In this document: positions 26,579 through 33,900 of the stretch, one piece after another
Layout of the letters: each line of letters opens with the position of its first letter
How positions within the stretch are numbered: position 1 is the stretch's first letter
Origin: Nodosilinea sp. LEGE 07088
GTDB taxonomy: Bacteria; Cyanobacteriota; Cyanobacteriia; Phormidesmidales; Phormidesmidaceae
Reading direction: 5' to 3'
Assembly: GCF_015207395.1 (NCBI RefSeq)
Contig: NZ_JADEWX010000048.1
Location: forward strand, 1 to 34,430
Length of the DNA stretch: 34,430 nucleotides
Translations under genes and position numbers: made by a program
The notes under the pieces: generated by a model
What the model was told of the DNA's origin: nothing
Databases searched by the model: none
The model's input: the letters and a program-made list of their open reading frames with translations, nothing else

Positions 26579-27016
26579 ATGTCCCTCGGACCGGTCGAAC
26601 TTTTGCTGATTAAATTTCCCGGCAATCAATTCAAAGGCGAGATTGTGCCCGCCCTCGAAGAACTGATCACAACCAACACCATTCGGGTATTGGACATCCT
26701 GTTTCTGAAAAAAGATAGCGCTGGCGATCTCACCCTGGTGGAGATTAGTGAAATCGAGGAGGACGAGGTCTACGATGCCTTCGATCCTCTAGTACCCGAG
26801 GTGGAGGGCTTTCTTTCCGAGAGCGATGCCCTGCTGCTGGCCCAGTCCCTAGAGCCTAACTCTTCTGCTGCCCTGATGCTGTTTGAAAATGTCTGGGCTA
26901 CTCGCTTTCGCGATGCCGTTGTCAATGCCAACGGTCAGGTGCTCTTAAACGAACGCATTCCCCGTCAGGTGATTGACACCTTGATCGCTGAGCAGTTGCA
27001 GGCTAACGCATCCTAG
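26579..27016 (+). CDS. DUF6325 family protein
   Basis: A 145-residue protein matching DUF6325: GPVELLLIKFPGNQFKGEIV, then ALEELITTNTIRVLDILFLK with KDSAGD, and the end ANGQVLLNERIPRQVIDTL. The family is predicted to sit near membranes or in stress-linked operons; its function is unknown. ATG 26579 has AAGGAG seven bases upstream, which settles the start over the longer frame from 26537. It is followed 75 bases later by a SHOCT-domain gene, a pairing also known from other bacteria. Confidence 0.8.
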   Translation: MSLGPVELLLIKFPGNQFKGEIVPALEELITTNTIRVLDILFLKKDSAGDLTLVEISEIEEDEVYDAFDPLVPEVEGFLSESDALLLAQSLEPNSSAALMLFENVWATRFRDAVVNANGQVLLNERIPRQVIDTLIAEQLQANAS

Positions 27017-27091
27017 GGTGGGTACTGTTCACTTGCCGTCTGGATTACCCACAGTTCCAACAAAACTTTCTAACAAAACAAGGAGACCACT

Positions 27092-27496
27092 ATGCCCCGT
27101 AGAGGAAGACGACCCACCGTTACCGTGCAGCGCCGAGGCCCCGGTATTGTTGGCACCATGGCCCGCACCGCCGTGATCGCTGGCACCGCCACCGCCACCT
27201 CCCGAGCCGTCGGTGGAGCGATGACCGGCTCAGCCCAAAAAGCCCAGCAGCAGGAGATGGCGAATGCCGCCGCCATGCAGTCCCAGGCTGAACTGGAGCA
27301 ACTACAGGCTCAAATGGCGGCGATGCAGGCCCAGCAAGCCGTAGCGGCGACCCCGACGCCTGCTGCCACGCCTGCCGCCGCACCTGCAGGTAATGACATG
27401 CTGGCTCAGCTCCAGCAACTGGCCCAACTCAAAGAGTCTGGCGTGCTCAGCGACGAGGAATTTCAGCTAGCCAAGGCGAAGCTGCTGGCAGGCTAG
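27092..27496 (+). CDS. SHOCT-domain protein
   Basis: A 134-residue protein. The N-terminus is Arg-rich (MPRRGRRPTVTVQRRG), then comes a small Ala/Thr/Gly-rich, weakly hydrophobic segment (TAVIAGTATATSRAVGGAMT). A Gln/Ala/Met-rich helix with coiled-coil character (about 50-85) and an Ala/Pro/Thr linker follow. The C-terminal SHOCT motif reads LAQLKESGVLSDEEFQLAKA. SHOCT is a short oligomerisation or targeting module, usually C-terminal. AAGGAG precedes the ATG. It is probably expressed with the DUF6325 protein; a joint role is inferred from position only. Confidence 0.82.
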   Translation: MPRRGRRPTVTVQRRGPGIVGTMARTAVIAGTATATSRAVGGAMTGSAQKAQQQEMANAAAMQSQAELEQLQAQMAAMQAQQAVAATPTPAATPAAAPAGNDMLAQLQQLAQLKESGVLSDEEFQLAKAKLLAG

Positions 27497-27822
27497 TACT
27501 CCACGGTGCAAGTTTAGATACTATTCCTTAGGGCTAGGGAGCAGGGGAGCTAGGGAGCCAAACAACCTGGAACATCCGCCGCGCTGGACAGACTGTGGCA
27601 GGGTATTGGTATGGCCCCCTTGCCGAAGGAAATCTCTCTGATGATTTAGGAGCGCTGCTAAACCTCTCACATTTGTTTTAGCCTGGCTGAGAGGGTTCTA
27701 ACTAAATACCTATCCGGTGTCTCTCTGCGACCGGCCCAGTGAGCCGAGTTCGCGTTCCTGATCGGGATGTTTTTTTAGGTGGAATACTCTTAGGAAAGCG
27801 ATGAAGGAGTTTTGGAATACCC
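27497..27822. other. Intergenic region, 326 bases
   Basis: Between the SHOCT gene and the DUF4377 lipoprotein gene. It has a GGGAGC-type direct repetition (27537-27558) and an imperfect palindromic stretch near 27685-27700, but no frame with coding character and no clear terminator. An AAGGAG at 27802 may serve the lipoprotein. Confidence 0.4.
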
Positions 27823-28203
27823 ATGCTGCTGCGAAATCGATTCTCTATAGGTACCTTATCTGTCCTATTAGGTATGGGCACGGTCGCCATGACGGGTTGC
27901 GTTGCAGTCCCTGTTGCCACTGAAGAGAGCGTTCCCGAGATGGAAATTGTCACCCTATTCGTGGGGCCAGAGCGAGTTGATTGTGTGGGGGTGGCTCCGC
28001 AGCAATGTTTACAAGTTCGATCTACCCCAGATGAGGACTATCAGCTCTTCTACAGCGATATCAAGGGCTTTGAATACGTACCCGGCTATGACTACGAGTT
28101 ACTGGTGCAAAAAATACCCGTCGAAAATCCTCCCGCTGATGCCTCATCGATAGAATGGAGGCTGATAGATGTGGTCTCTCAAGCCCCAGCTGTTGCTGAG
28201 TAA
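27823..28203 (+). CDS. DUF4377 domain lipoprotein
   Basis: A 126-residue predicted lipoprotein. The hydrophobic leader GTLSVLLGMGTVAMTGC ends in a lipobox-like MTGC, with cysteine 26 as the lipidated residue (Met instead of Leu at -3 is slightly unusual). The mature part carries DUF4377 features: CVGVAPQQCLQVR, YQLFYSDIKGFEYVPGYDYE and VENPPADASSIEWRLIDV. The domain occurs in small bacterial surface lipoproteins of unknown role, sometimes next to META domains. It precedes the zinc exporter gene by 41 bases; co-transcription is possible. Confidence 0.82.
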   Translation: MLLRNRFSIGTLSVLLGMGTVAMTGCVAVPVATEESVPEMEIVTLFVGPERVDCVGVAPQQCLQVRSTPDEDYQLFYSDIKGFEYVPGYDYELLVQKIPVENPPADASSIEWRLIDVVSQAPAVAE

Positions 28204-28244
28204 GGGGTCGCCAGATCTTGAACCATTTCGTTGAGTAGGTAGGC

Positions 28245-29222
28245 ATGGCTCACGCTCCCGTTTCAGAACCGTCACGCCAGGATAAATTGTCTGCGGCGGC
28301 TAGTGCTGAGCCTGTCCATAGGCATCATCATGGCGATCATGGCCACACCCACGGGACGATTGATCCATCGATCGCCACTAGCGATCGCGGCCTCTGGGCG
28401 GTTAAATGGTCGCTGGTGGTGCTGCTGCTAACGGCGGTCTTGCAGGCCGGGGTGTTCTGGCTCTCGGGCAGCGTGGCGCTGCTGGCTGACTTGATCCACA
28501 ATATCGGCGATGCCCTGACCGCGCTGCCCCTGGGGGTCGCGTTTATCATTGGCCGCCGCCAACCGACAGCACGATTTACCTACGGCTACGGGCGGGTCGA
28601 AGATCTGGCAGGGGTGGCGGTCGTGGCCGTGATTTTGGTCAGTGCCTTGGTCACCGCCTACGAGTCGATCGATCGCTTTTACCATCCCCAACCCATTCAC
28701 CATTTGGGGGCGCTGGCCGTAGCGGCCAGCATTGGCTTTGTCGGCAACGAAGTAGTGGCGATCTTTCGCATGCGGGTGGGGCGTGCGATCAACAGCGCGG
28801 CGCTGATTGCCGACGGACAGCACGCTCTGGCCGATGGGGTGGTGAGCCTGGCGGTGCTGGTCAGTGCGATCGGGGTTTGGCTGGGCTATAGCTGGGCTGA
28901 CCCGGTGATTGGTCTGGTAATTACCGCTCTACTGCTCAAGATTGTCTGGGAGTCGGGGCAGATCATCTTGACCCGCCTGCTCGATGGCGTCGAGCCCGAG
29001 GTGATTGACAGCCTGCGCCATGCCGTTGAGCACGTGGCCGAAGTGGAGAAAATCGAGGCGATTCGCGCTCGCTGGCTGGGTCACCGGCTCTATGCCGAGA
29101 TCGATATTGTGGTGGCGGGCGATCGCACCCTTCAAGACGGGCAACGCATTGCCGCAACCCTCCGTACGCAGCTGCAACACCATATCCCCTACCTTGGCCA
29201 TGCGGCTATTCGAGTGAGTTAG
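28245..29222 (+). CDS. Cation diffusion facilitator (zinc-type efflux)
   Basis: A 325-residue CDF exporter that pumps divalent metals out of the cytoplasm in exchange for protons. The N-terminus has a His-rich metal loop (HRHHHGDHGHTHG, about residues 25-37), as in ZitB/CzcD. Six membrane helices follow, with the site-A residues as HNIGD in helix 2 and HALAD in helix 5. This gives an HD-HD site, the arrangement associated with zinc. A C-terminal cytoplasmic domain of about 90 residues (VEHVAEVEKIEAIRARWLGH) shows the CDF dimerisation fold. Zinc or cadmium/cobalt is the likely cargo; no metal regulator gene is adjacent. Confidence 0.92.
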   Translation: MAHAPVSEPSRQDKLSAAASAEPVHRHHHGDHGHTHGTIDPSIATSDRGLWAVKWSLVVLLLTAVLQAGVFWLSGSVALLADLIHNIGDALTALPLGVAFIIGRRQPTARFTYGYGRVEDLAGVAVVAVILVSALVTAYESIDRFYHPQPIHHLGALAVAASIGFVGNEVVAIFRMRVGRAINSAALIADGQHALADGVVSLAVLVSAIGVWLGYSWADPVIGLVITALLLKIVWESGQIILTRLLDGVEPEVIDSLRHAVEHVAEVEKIEAIRARWLGHRLYAEIDIVVAGDRTLQDGQRIAATLRTQLQHHIPYLGHAAIRVS

Positions 29223-29243
29223 CGCAGTGGCCAGCGCTATATC

Positions 29244-29600
29244 TCACGTGACGCTATTGGCGTTGCGAACGGGGCGCTTACGCTCGCTTTTGCGAATGCC
29301 GCCCGCCATTTTGTCCTCGTAGCTGTTTTTGCCATACTTGGCAGCAACGGCGATCAGCATGGGTTCGGAGAGGTCTCGGAGTTCTTTTTCGGTGTCGCGC
29401 ACGGTGCTGAGGGCGCGATCGGCAAAGGAAAGGGATTCGTTGTAGGTGGCGAGCTGCGATCGCCACAGTTCAAGCTGGAGCATGTAGTTTTCTAGGGTTA
29501 GCCCATCGCCTAAATTCAGGCTGGGGCTAACCGATTTGAGGGCCGCCGCACGACGCTCGCCTCTCTCTAAAACGGGGGAACTTCTCTTTTTTCTAGGCAT
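29244..29600 (-). CDS. Conserved cyanobacterial hypothetical protein
   Basis: A 118-residue basic, helical protein. It starts with a Lys/Arg cluster (MPRKKRSSPVLERGERRAA) and contains LENYMLQLELWRSQLATYNE, a KELRDLSEPMLIAVAAKYGK segment and a KMAGGIRKSERKR motif. The composition and these segments match a family I recall as widespread among filamentous cyanobacteria, unnamed and of unknown function; the RK-rich ends suggest nucleic-acid contact. ATG 29600 is used, since the next upstream ATG at 29609 adds only three residues. It converges with the zinc exporter. Confidence 0.78.
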   Translation of the reverse strand: MPRKKRSSPVLERGERRAAALKSVSPSLNLGDGLTLENYMLQLELWRSQLATYNESLSFADRALSTVRDTEKELRDLSEPMLIAVAAKYGKNSYEDKMAGGIRKSERKRPVRNANSVT

Positions 29601-29739
29601 TGGATGCACCTTGGTAAGGTTGACCCTTTCAAAATGGCACGCGGATCCAGACCTCGAAACTGATACTTTTGCGGGATCTTACGGGTGTTTTTCGGCCCAG
29701 AGCTCTCGGTATATCTGCGGCTTTTGACGCTGAAGACAT

Positions 29740-29970
29740 AGGGCCTGTTAGTGAAAAATGGAAGTGTTTATTGAAAACATGCTGGTGTTTATTGAAAAGA
29801 TGGACGTGAATTCGATAAACACTCGTCCACTCATAATAAACGCTTTCGTTTTCGTTGAATTCACTAAAGCGTTCCTTATGGATCGCGTGATGAATTTAAT
29901 AATCACTTAAATGAATTCGATGATCACTTGAATGAATTCAATCAACAGGCGAGTGTTTTTGAGTAACGCC
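29740..29970. repeat. Array of about eleven degenerate 21-base repeats
   Basis: Cutting the sequence every 21 bases from 29740 aligns eleven units. Positions 4-6 are mostly RTG, 7-9 TTT or AAT, and 16-18 AAC or ATC; several units share ATGAATTC or GTGTTTATTGAA. On the minus strand each unit encodes seven residues of the kind T-R-L-L-I-E-F, I-Q-V-I-I-E-F, G-R-V-F-I-E-F, T-S-I-F-S-I-N. One in-frame stop breaks the run. Units diverge strongly from each other, so the array is old or under pressure on the amino-acid pattern only. No gene start or Shine-Dalgarno serves it. Confidence 0.7.
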
Positions 29971-30033
29971 CTGGTTTTGGGCTGGATCGGGCGGGCGATC
30001 GCGGGTGAGCAGAGAGGAAATTGGCTATACCTC

Positions 30034-30057
30034 GTTCCAATGCTCAGCGTTGGAATG
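30034..30057. repeat. Palindromic GTTCCAATGC...GCGTTGGAA element
   Basis: TTCCAATGC and GCGTTGGAA pair almost perfectly around TCA (one wobble). The motif CTCGTTCC-hairpin-GGAATGCC is a very widespread dispersed repeat in bacterial genomes, recognised from memory. It lies between the 21-base array and the next palindromic element. Confidence 0.55.
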
Positions 30058-30088
30058 CCGATCGGAGGGTCGGCCTCCTCAAGATAGC

Positions 30089-30167
30089 CGTAGGTTGGGT
30101 TAGCGCCAGCGTAACCCAACGAAACCTTTGCTGGTGTTGGGTTTCACTTCGTTCTACCCAACCTACG
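30089..30167. repeat. Nested palindromic (MITE-like) element
   Basis: Outer arms CGTAGGTTGGGT (30089-30100) and ACCCAACCTACG (30156-30167) are exact inverted repeats 79 bases end to end. Inside, GTTGGGTTA (30094-30102) pairs with TAACCCAAC (30112-30120), and TGTTGGGT near 30135 pairs with ACCCAAC near 30156. Elements built on the GTAGGTTGGGTT word are frequent in cyanobacterial spacers. There is no coding capacity, so it would depend on a transposase elsewhere. Confidence 0.65.
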
Positions 30168-30180
30168 CGAGGAACTTTTG

Positions 30181-30816
30181 TCAGTCAGTCAGTGCCTGAA
30201 GCCCTCGGCGAAAGGCTTTGGCAGCGGCCAGAGGGCTGGGGTTCAAGATGCAGCGGGTGAGCAGATCGATATCGAGGTCGGGCAGCAGTTCGCTGCGATC
30301 GATGGGTTCGTAGCCTGCTGTGTCGGCAAACTGGGCAGGGTTGTCTTCGCGACGGTGATAGGGGGTGAGGCGGTTGCGCTGCCAGAACCATACCTCGAGC
30401 ACCCCCAGGCGATGGTACAGCTCCAGGCGGTTGATGCTGCCGCTGGTAACGATCACTTCAACCACCAAGGCGGGGATGGCTTTGTCGGTGCCGACGCAGT
30501 AGCTTTCGTCGGGTTCGCCGCCTGCCTGGCGATCGGGCTGGCGCAGGGTGGTAGACCCCATGGGGAAATAGTCGGTGTCGGTTTCGAGAAAGTAGATATG
30601 GACTAAGTTGCTAAAGCGCTTTTTTTCGGTTTCGTGGCGACGATTGGACGCGACAAGCTCCAACACGCCATCCAGGTAATGCACCCGATAGGGGGAGGCG
30701 TCGCCCAGGTCGGTGAGCAGGGCCTGGTATTGCGCCCAAGAGACCTGGCTGAGCACTCGCCGCTCTTCGGGGTCGTCGAGGGCCAGTCGGCTTGACCAAT
30801 CGTTGAGGAGAACCAT
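30181..30816 (-). CDS. Uma2 family (DUF820) putative endonuclease
   Basis: A 211-residue protein of the Uma2/DUF820 family, a PD-(D/E)xK-like nuclease group hugely expanded in cyanobacteria. WAQYQALLTDLGDASPYRV and YLDGVLELVASNRRHE match the N-terminal part; EPDESYCVG and the core IPALVVEVIVTSGSINRLE carry the PD...E-x-V catalytic-type residues; YHRLGVLEVWFW and a C-terminal PDLDIDLLTRC complete it. Its biological role is unsettled; abundance suggests mobile or defence-related functions. It is adjacent to the MITE-like repeat and divergent from the restriction-modification gene, with about 160 bases between their starts. Confidence 0.92.
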   Translation of the reverse strand: MVLLNDWSSRLALDDPEERRVLSQVSWAQYQALLTDLGDASPYRVHYLDGVLELVASNRRHETEKKRFSNLVHIYFLETDTDYFPMGSTTLRQPDRQAGGEPDESYCVGTDKAIPALVVEVIVTSGSINRLELYHRLGVLEVWFWQRNRLTPYHRREDNPAQFADTAGYEPIDRSELLPDLDIDLLTRCILNPSPLAAAKAFRRGLQALTD

Positions 30817-30979
30817 CGCCGCGTTTGCCTGGTGGGTTGTCTTTAGTTTATCGCGAGGGGCAAAGTCGCTTAGATAGAATGGGCCTATTGACCTTGGTAA
30901 ACCGTAAATCTATGTAATTCCTGCCGGATTTTGCGTTTTACTTGGGCAAACTTAATTAGCCCCCCATGCCATTGCCCCT

Positions 30980-33900
30980 ATGACTCCCGACGACACCCAA
31001 CGAGTCGTAGCGTTTATCGACAAGTGGCAAGATTCTGAAGACAATGAACGCGCCAACTACCAAACTTTTTTTGGCGACCTCTGTATAGCTCTGGGCGTTG
31101 AGGGACCACCCCCCAAGGGCAGCACACCGGGTGACCCCTACTGTTTTGACAAAGACATCAAGTTTTTCACTAGTGACAAGGCCGAATCGACTCGGTTTGC
31201 GGATTTCTACAAAGAGAGCTGCTTCTTAATTGAGGCCAAGCAGGGCAGCCAGGACTCCAGCAAAGGCCACGGCAAGCGGGGCACCAAAACCTACCGCGAC
31301 ACTATGCAAAAGGCGTTTAACCAGGCCAAGTCCTACGCCTACAACCGCCTGCTGGGGTCGCTGCCGCCGTTTTTGATCACCTGCGACATTGGCTCGCACT
31401 TTGAAATCTGGGAAGGCTTCAGCGGGGAATATGGCAGCTACGGAGCACGGCAGCGGGTGAATCTGGCGGATCTGAAGCAGGCGGAGGTGTTCGATCGCTT
31501 CGTCAAAATCTTCAACGACCCGCAGGCGTTGAACCCAGAGAAGTATCGCGCCCGCGTGACGCGGGAGGTGGCGGCAGAGCTGGCGAAGCTGTCGCGCTGG
31601 CTAGAGGAGAACCCCTCACCCCTAGCCCCTCTCCCTGTGGGAGAGGGGAACCGGAACACTCCCTCCGATCTCCCTTCTCCCCTAGGGAGAAGGGCCGGGG
31701 ATGAGGGGCTATCTACGCATGAGAGCACCCCATGGGACGGAGAGTTTTCTCGACTGACGGGCCGCTGGCGGCAAATTCCTGATGAGTTCGTCGAGCGAGC
31801 ACGAGAACTCCGCAAAAATCAAACACCAGCAGAAACGCTGCTCTGGGAATTGCTGCGATCGCGCCGCTTTTTAGGCGCAAAGTTTCGCAGGCAGCACGAG
31901 ATTGGGCCGTTCATTGCAGATTTCTACTGCCACGATGCTCGTTTGGTCATTGAGCTAGATGGCAAAGTTCATCTAACCCAAGGTCTCCGCGATCAGGATC
32001 GTAACAACTGGATGCAAGCCAATGGCCTTACGGTTTTACGCTTCAGCAATGATGACGTTTTCGAGCATACCGAAGATGTATTGAGTGCGATCGCAGAGGT
32101 TGTCAGCCCCTCACCCCTAGCCCCTCTCCCTGTGGGAGAGGGGAACCGGAACACTCCCTCCGATCTCCCTTCTCCCCTAGGGAGAAGGGCCGGGGATGAG
32201 GGAAACCACCCCCAAGCGGTCGCCCAATTTCTCATGCGCTGCATCTTCACCATGTTTGCCGAAGACGTAGAGCTGCTGAAAGGCGAAGTCTTCACCACTA
32301 TGCTGCGCGATCGCTGGATTCCCCATCCAGAGACCTTCAAACCCGAGATTGAAGAACTCTGGCGAATTATGAATACCGGCGGCAATCTGTTTGGCCAGGG
32401 CCGCATTTTGCAGTTCAACGGCAGCTTTTTTGAAGACGCGACTGCGTTTGAGTTGCCCAAAGAGCAGCTAGAAACCCTGCTCAAAGCCGCCGAAAAAGAC
32501 TGGAGCCAGGTGGAGCCTGCTATCTTTGGCACCCTGGTCGAGCGGGCGCTAGAAAAAAAAGAGCGCAGTCGCCTGGGGGCACACTACACGCCGCGTAGTT
32601 ATGTAGAGCGGCTGGTGCGTCCGGTGGTGATGGAGCCGTTGCGCCAGGAGTGGGATGAGATTGAGCTGGAGCTGAAGCGCCTGCTGGAGCCTGCCTCTGG
32701 TGCCGAGGAGCCGACGGCGAACCAGCGCAAGAAAGCGGAGCAGGAGATTCGCACCTTTTTGGATAAGCTACAGACGATCAAGATTCTCGACCCGGCCTGC
32801 GGTACGGGCAACTTTCTCTATGTGTCGCTAGATTTGCTCAAGGGGCTAGAGGCTGAGGTGCAGACGCGCCTGGTGGATGTGGCGGGGCAGGTGCAGCTCA
32901 ATGTGCTGGAGCAGATTAACCCGTCGCAATTTTTGGGCATTGAAATTAACCCCCGCGCCGCTGCGATTGCGGAACTGGTGATCTGGATTGGTTATCTCCA
33001 GTGGTATTTCAAGCGCTATGGCAATGCGGAACCGCCGGAGCCGGTGTTGCAGGCATTTGGCAATATCGAAAACCGAGATGCGGTGCTGGCCTATGACGGC
33101 AAGGAGCCGGATGTGGACCCGAAAACGGGCCAGGTGAGGACGCGTTGGGGTGGGCGGATGATGACGCACCCGGTGACGGGGGAGGAAGTGCCCGACCCGA
33201 CGGATCAGGTGGTGATTTATCGGTATTTGAATGCTCGGGCGGCAGAGTGGCCGGAGGCGGATTATGTGGTGTCGAATCCGCCTTTTATTGGGAATTCGCC
33301 AATGCGGGATAGATTGGGCGATGGCTACACAGAAATAATTCGGAAGACATATCACGTGGTGCCGGAAACAGTAGATTACGTGATGTACTGGTGGCATAAG
33401 TGTGCTGACTTGGTGAGAAGCAGAAAACTAAAGCGTTTTGGTCTGATTACGACAAACACTATTCGTCAAACATGGCAGCGAAAGTTAATTGAATTGCATC
33501 AGCTATCCAATAACCCAATTCGCTTATTCTTTGCAGTTCCGGATCATCCTTGGTCTGATGAAGGTGCCGCAGTCAGAATTGCAATGACTGGAGCTGAGCT
33601 AGATAATCCTGATATTGCTCAAATGGCTGACTTAAAACTAGTCATTAACGAGCCAACGGCCTCTACGCCTGAAGATTCAGCAGAAAAACTTCAACTAGAT
33701 AGCAAAAAGGCCGGTAAGATTTTTCCTAATTTATGTGCTGGAGTCGATGTCAGTAAAGCTCTACCACTAAACAGTGGACAAGATTTATGCAGTCGCGGAA
33801 TGCAGCTCATTGGAGGAGGCTTTCGCCTCTCAGAAGAAGAAGTAAAAGGGATAGAGCCTGATGTAGTTCACCTCTATCTCAATGGACGCGACTTGCTACA

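Noticed and set aside
29740-29970. CRISPR array
   Set aside because: The 21-base units are contiguous and degenerate, with no constant repeat separated by unique spacers and no cas genes.
29907-30119. A 70-residue minus-strand protein over the repeats
   Set aside because: It is made of the 21-base repeats and two palindromic elements, has no ribosome binding site and looks like chance reading of repeat DNA.
31438-31815. Minus-strand frame of 125 residues across the first 96-base repeat
   Set aside because: It is antisense to the restriction gene, has no start context, and a similar shadow (31993-32532) arises at the second repeat simply because the repeat is stop-free there too.
31610-32206. 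Intein in the restriction enzyme
   Set aside because: The insert starts with Pro-Ser after Asn and ends Gly-Asn before His. It has no Cys/Ser/Thr splice residue at the right place, no terminal His-Asn pair and no HINT blocks, and direct repeats bound it instead.
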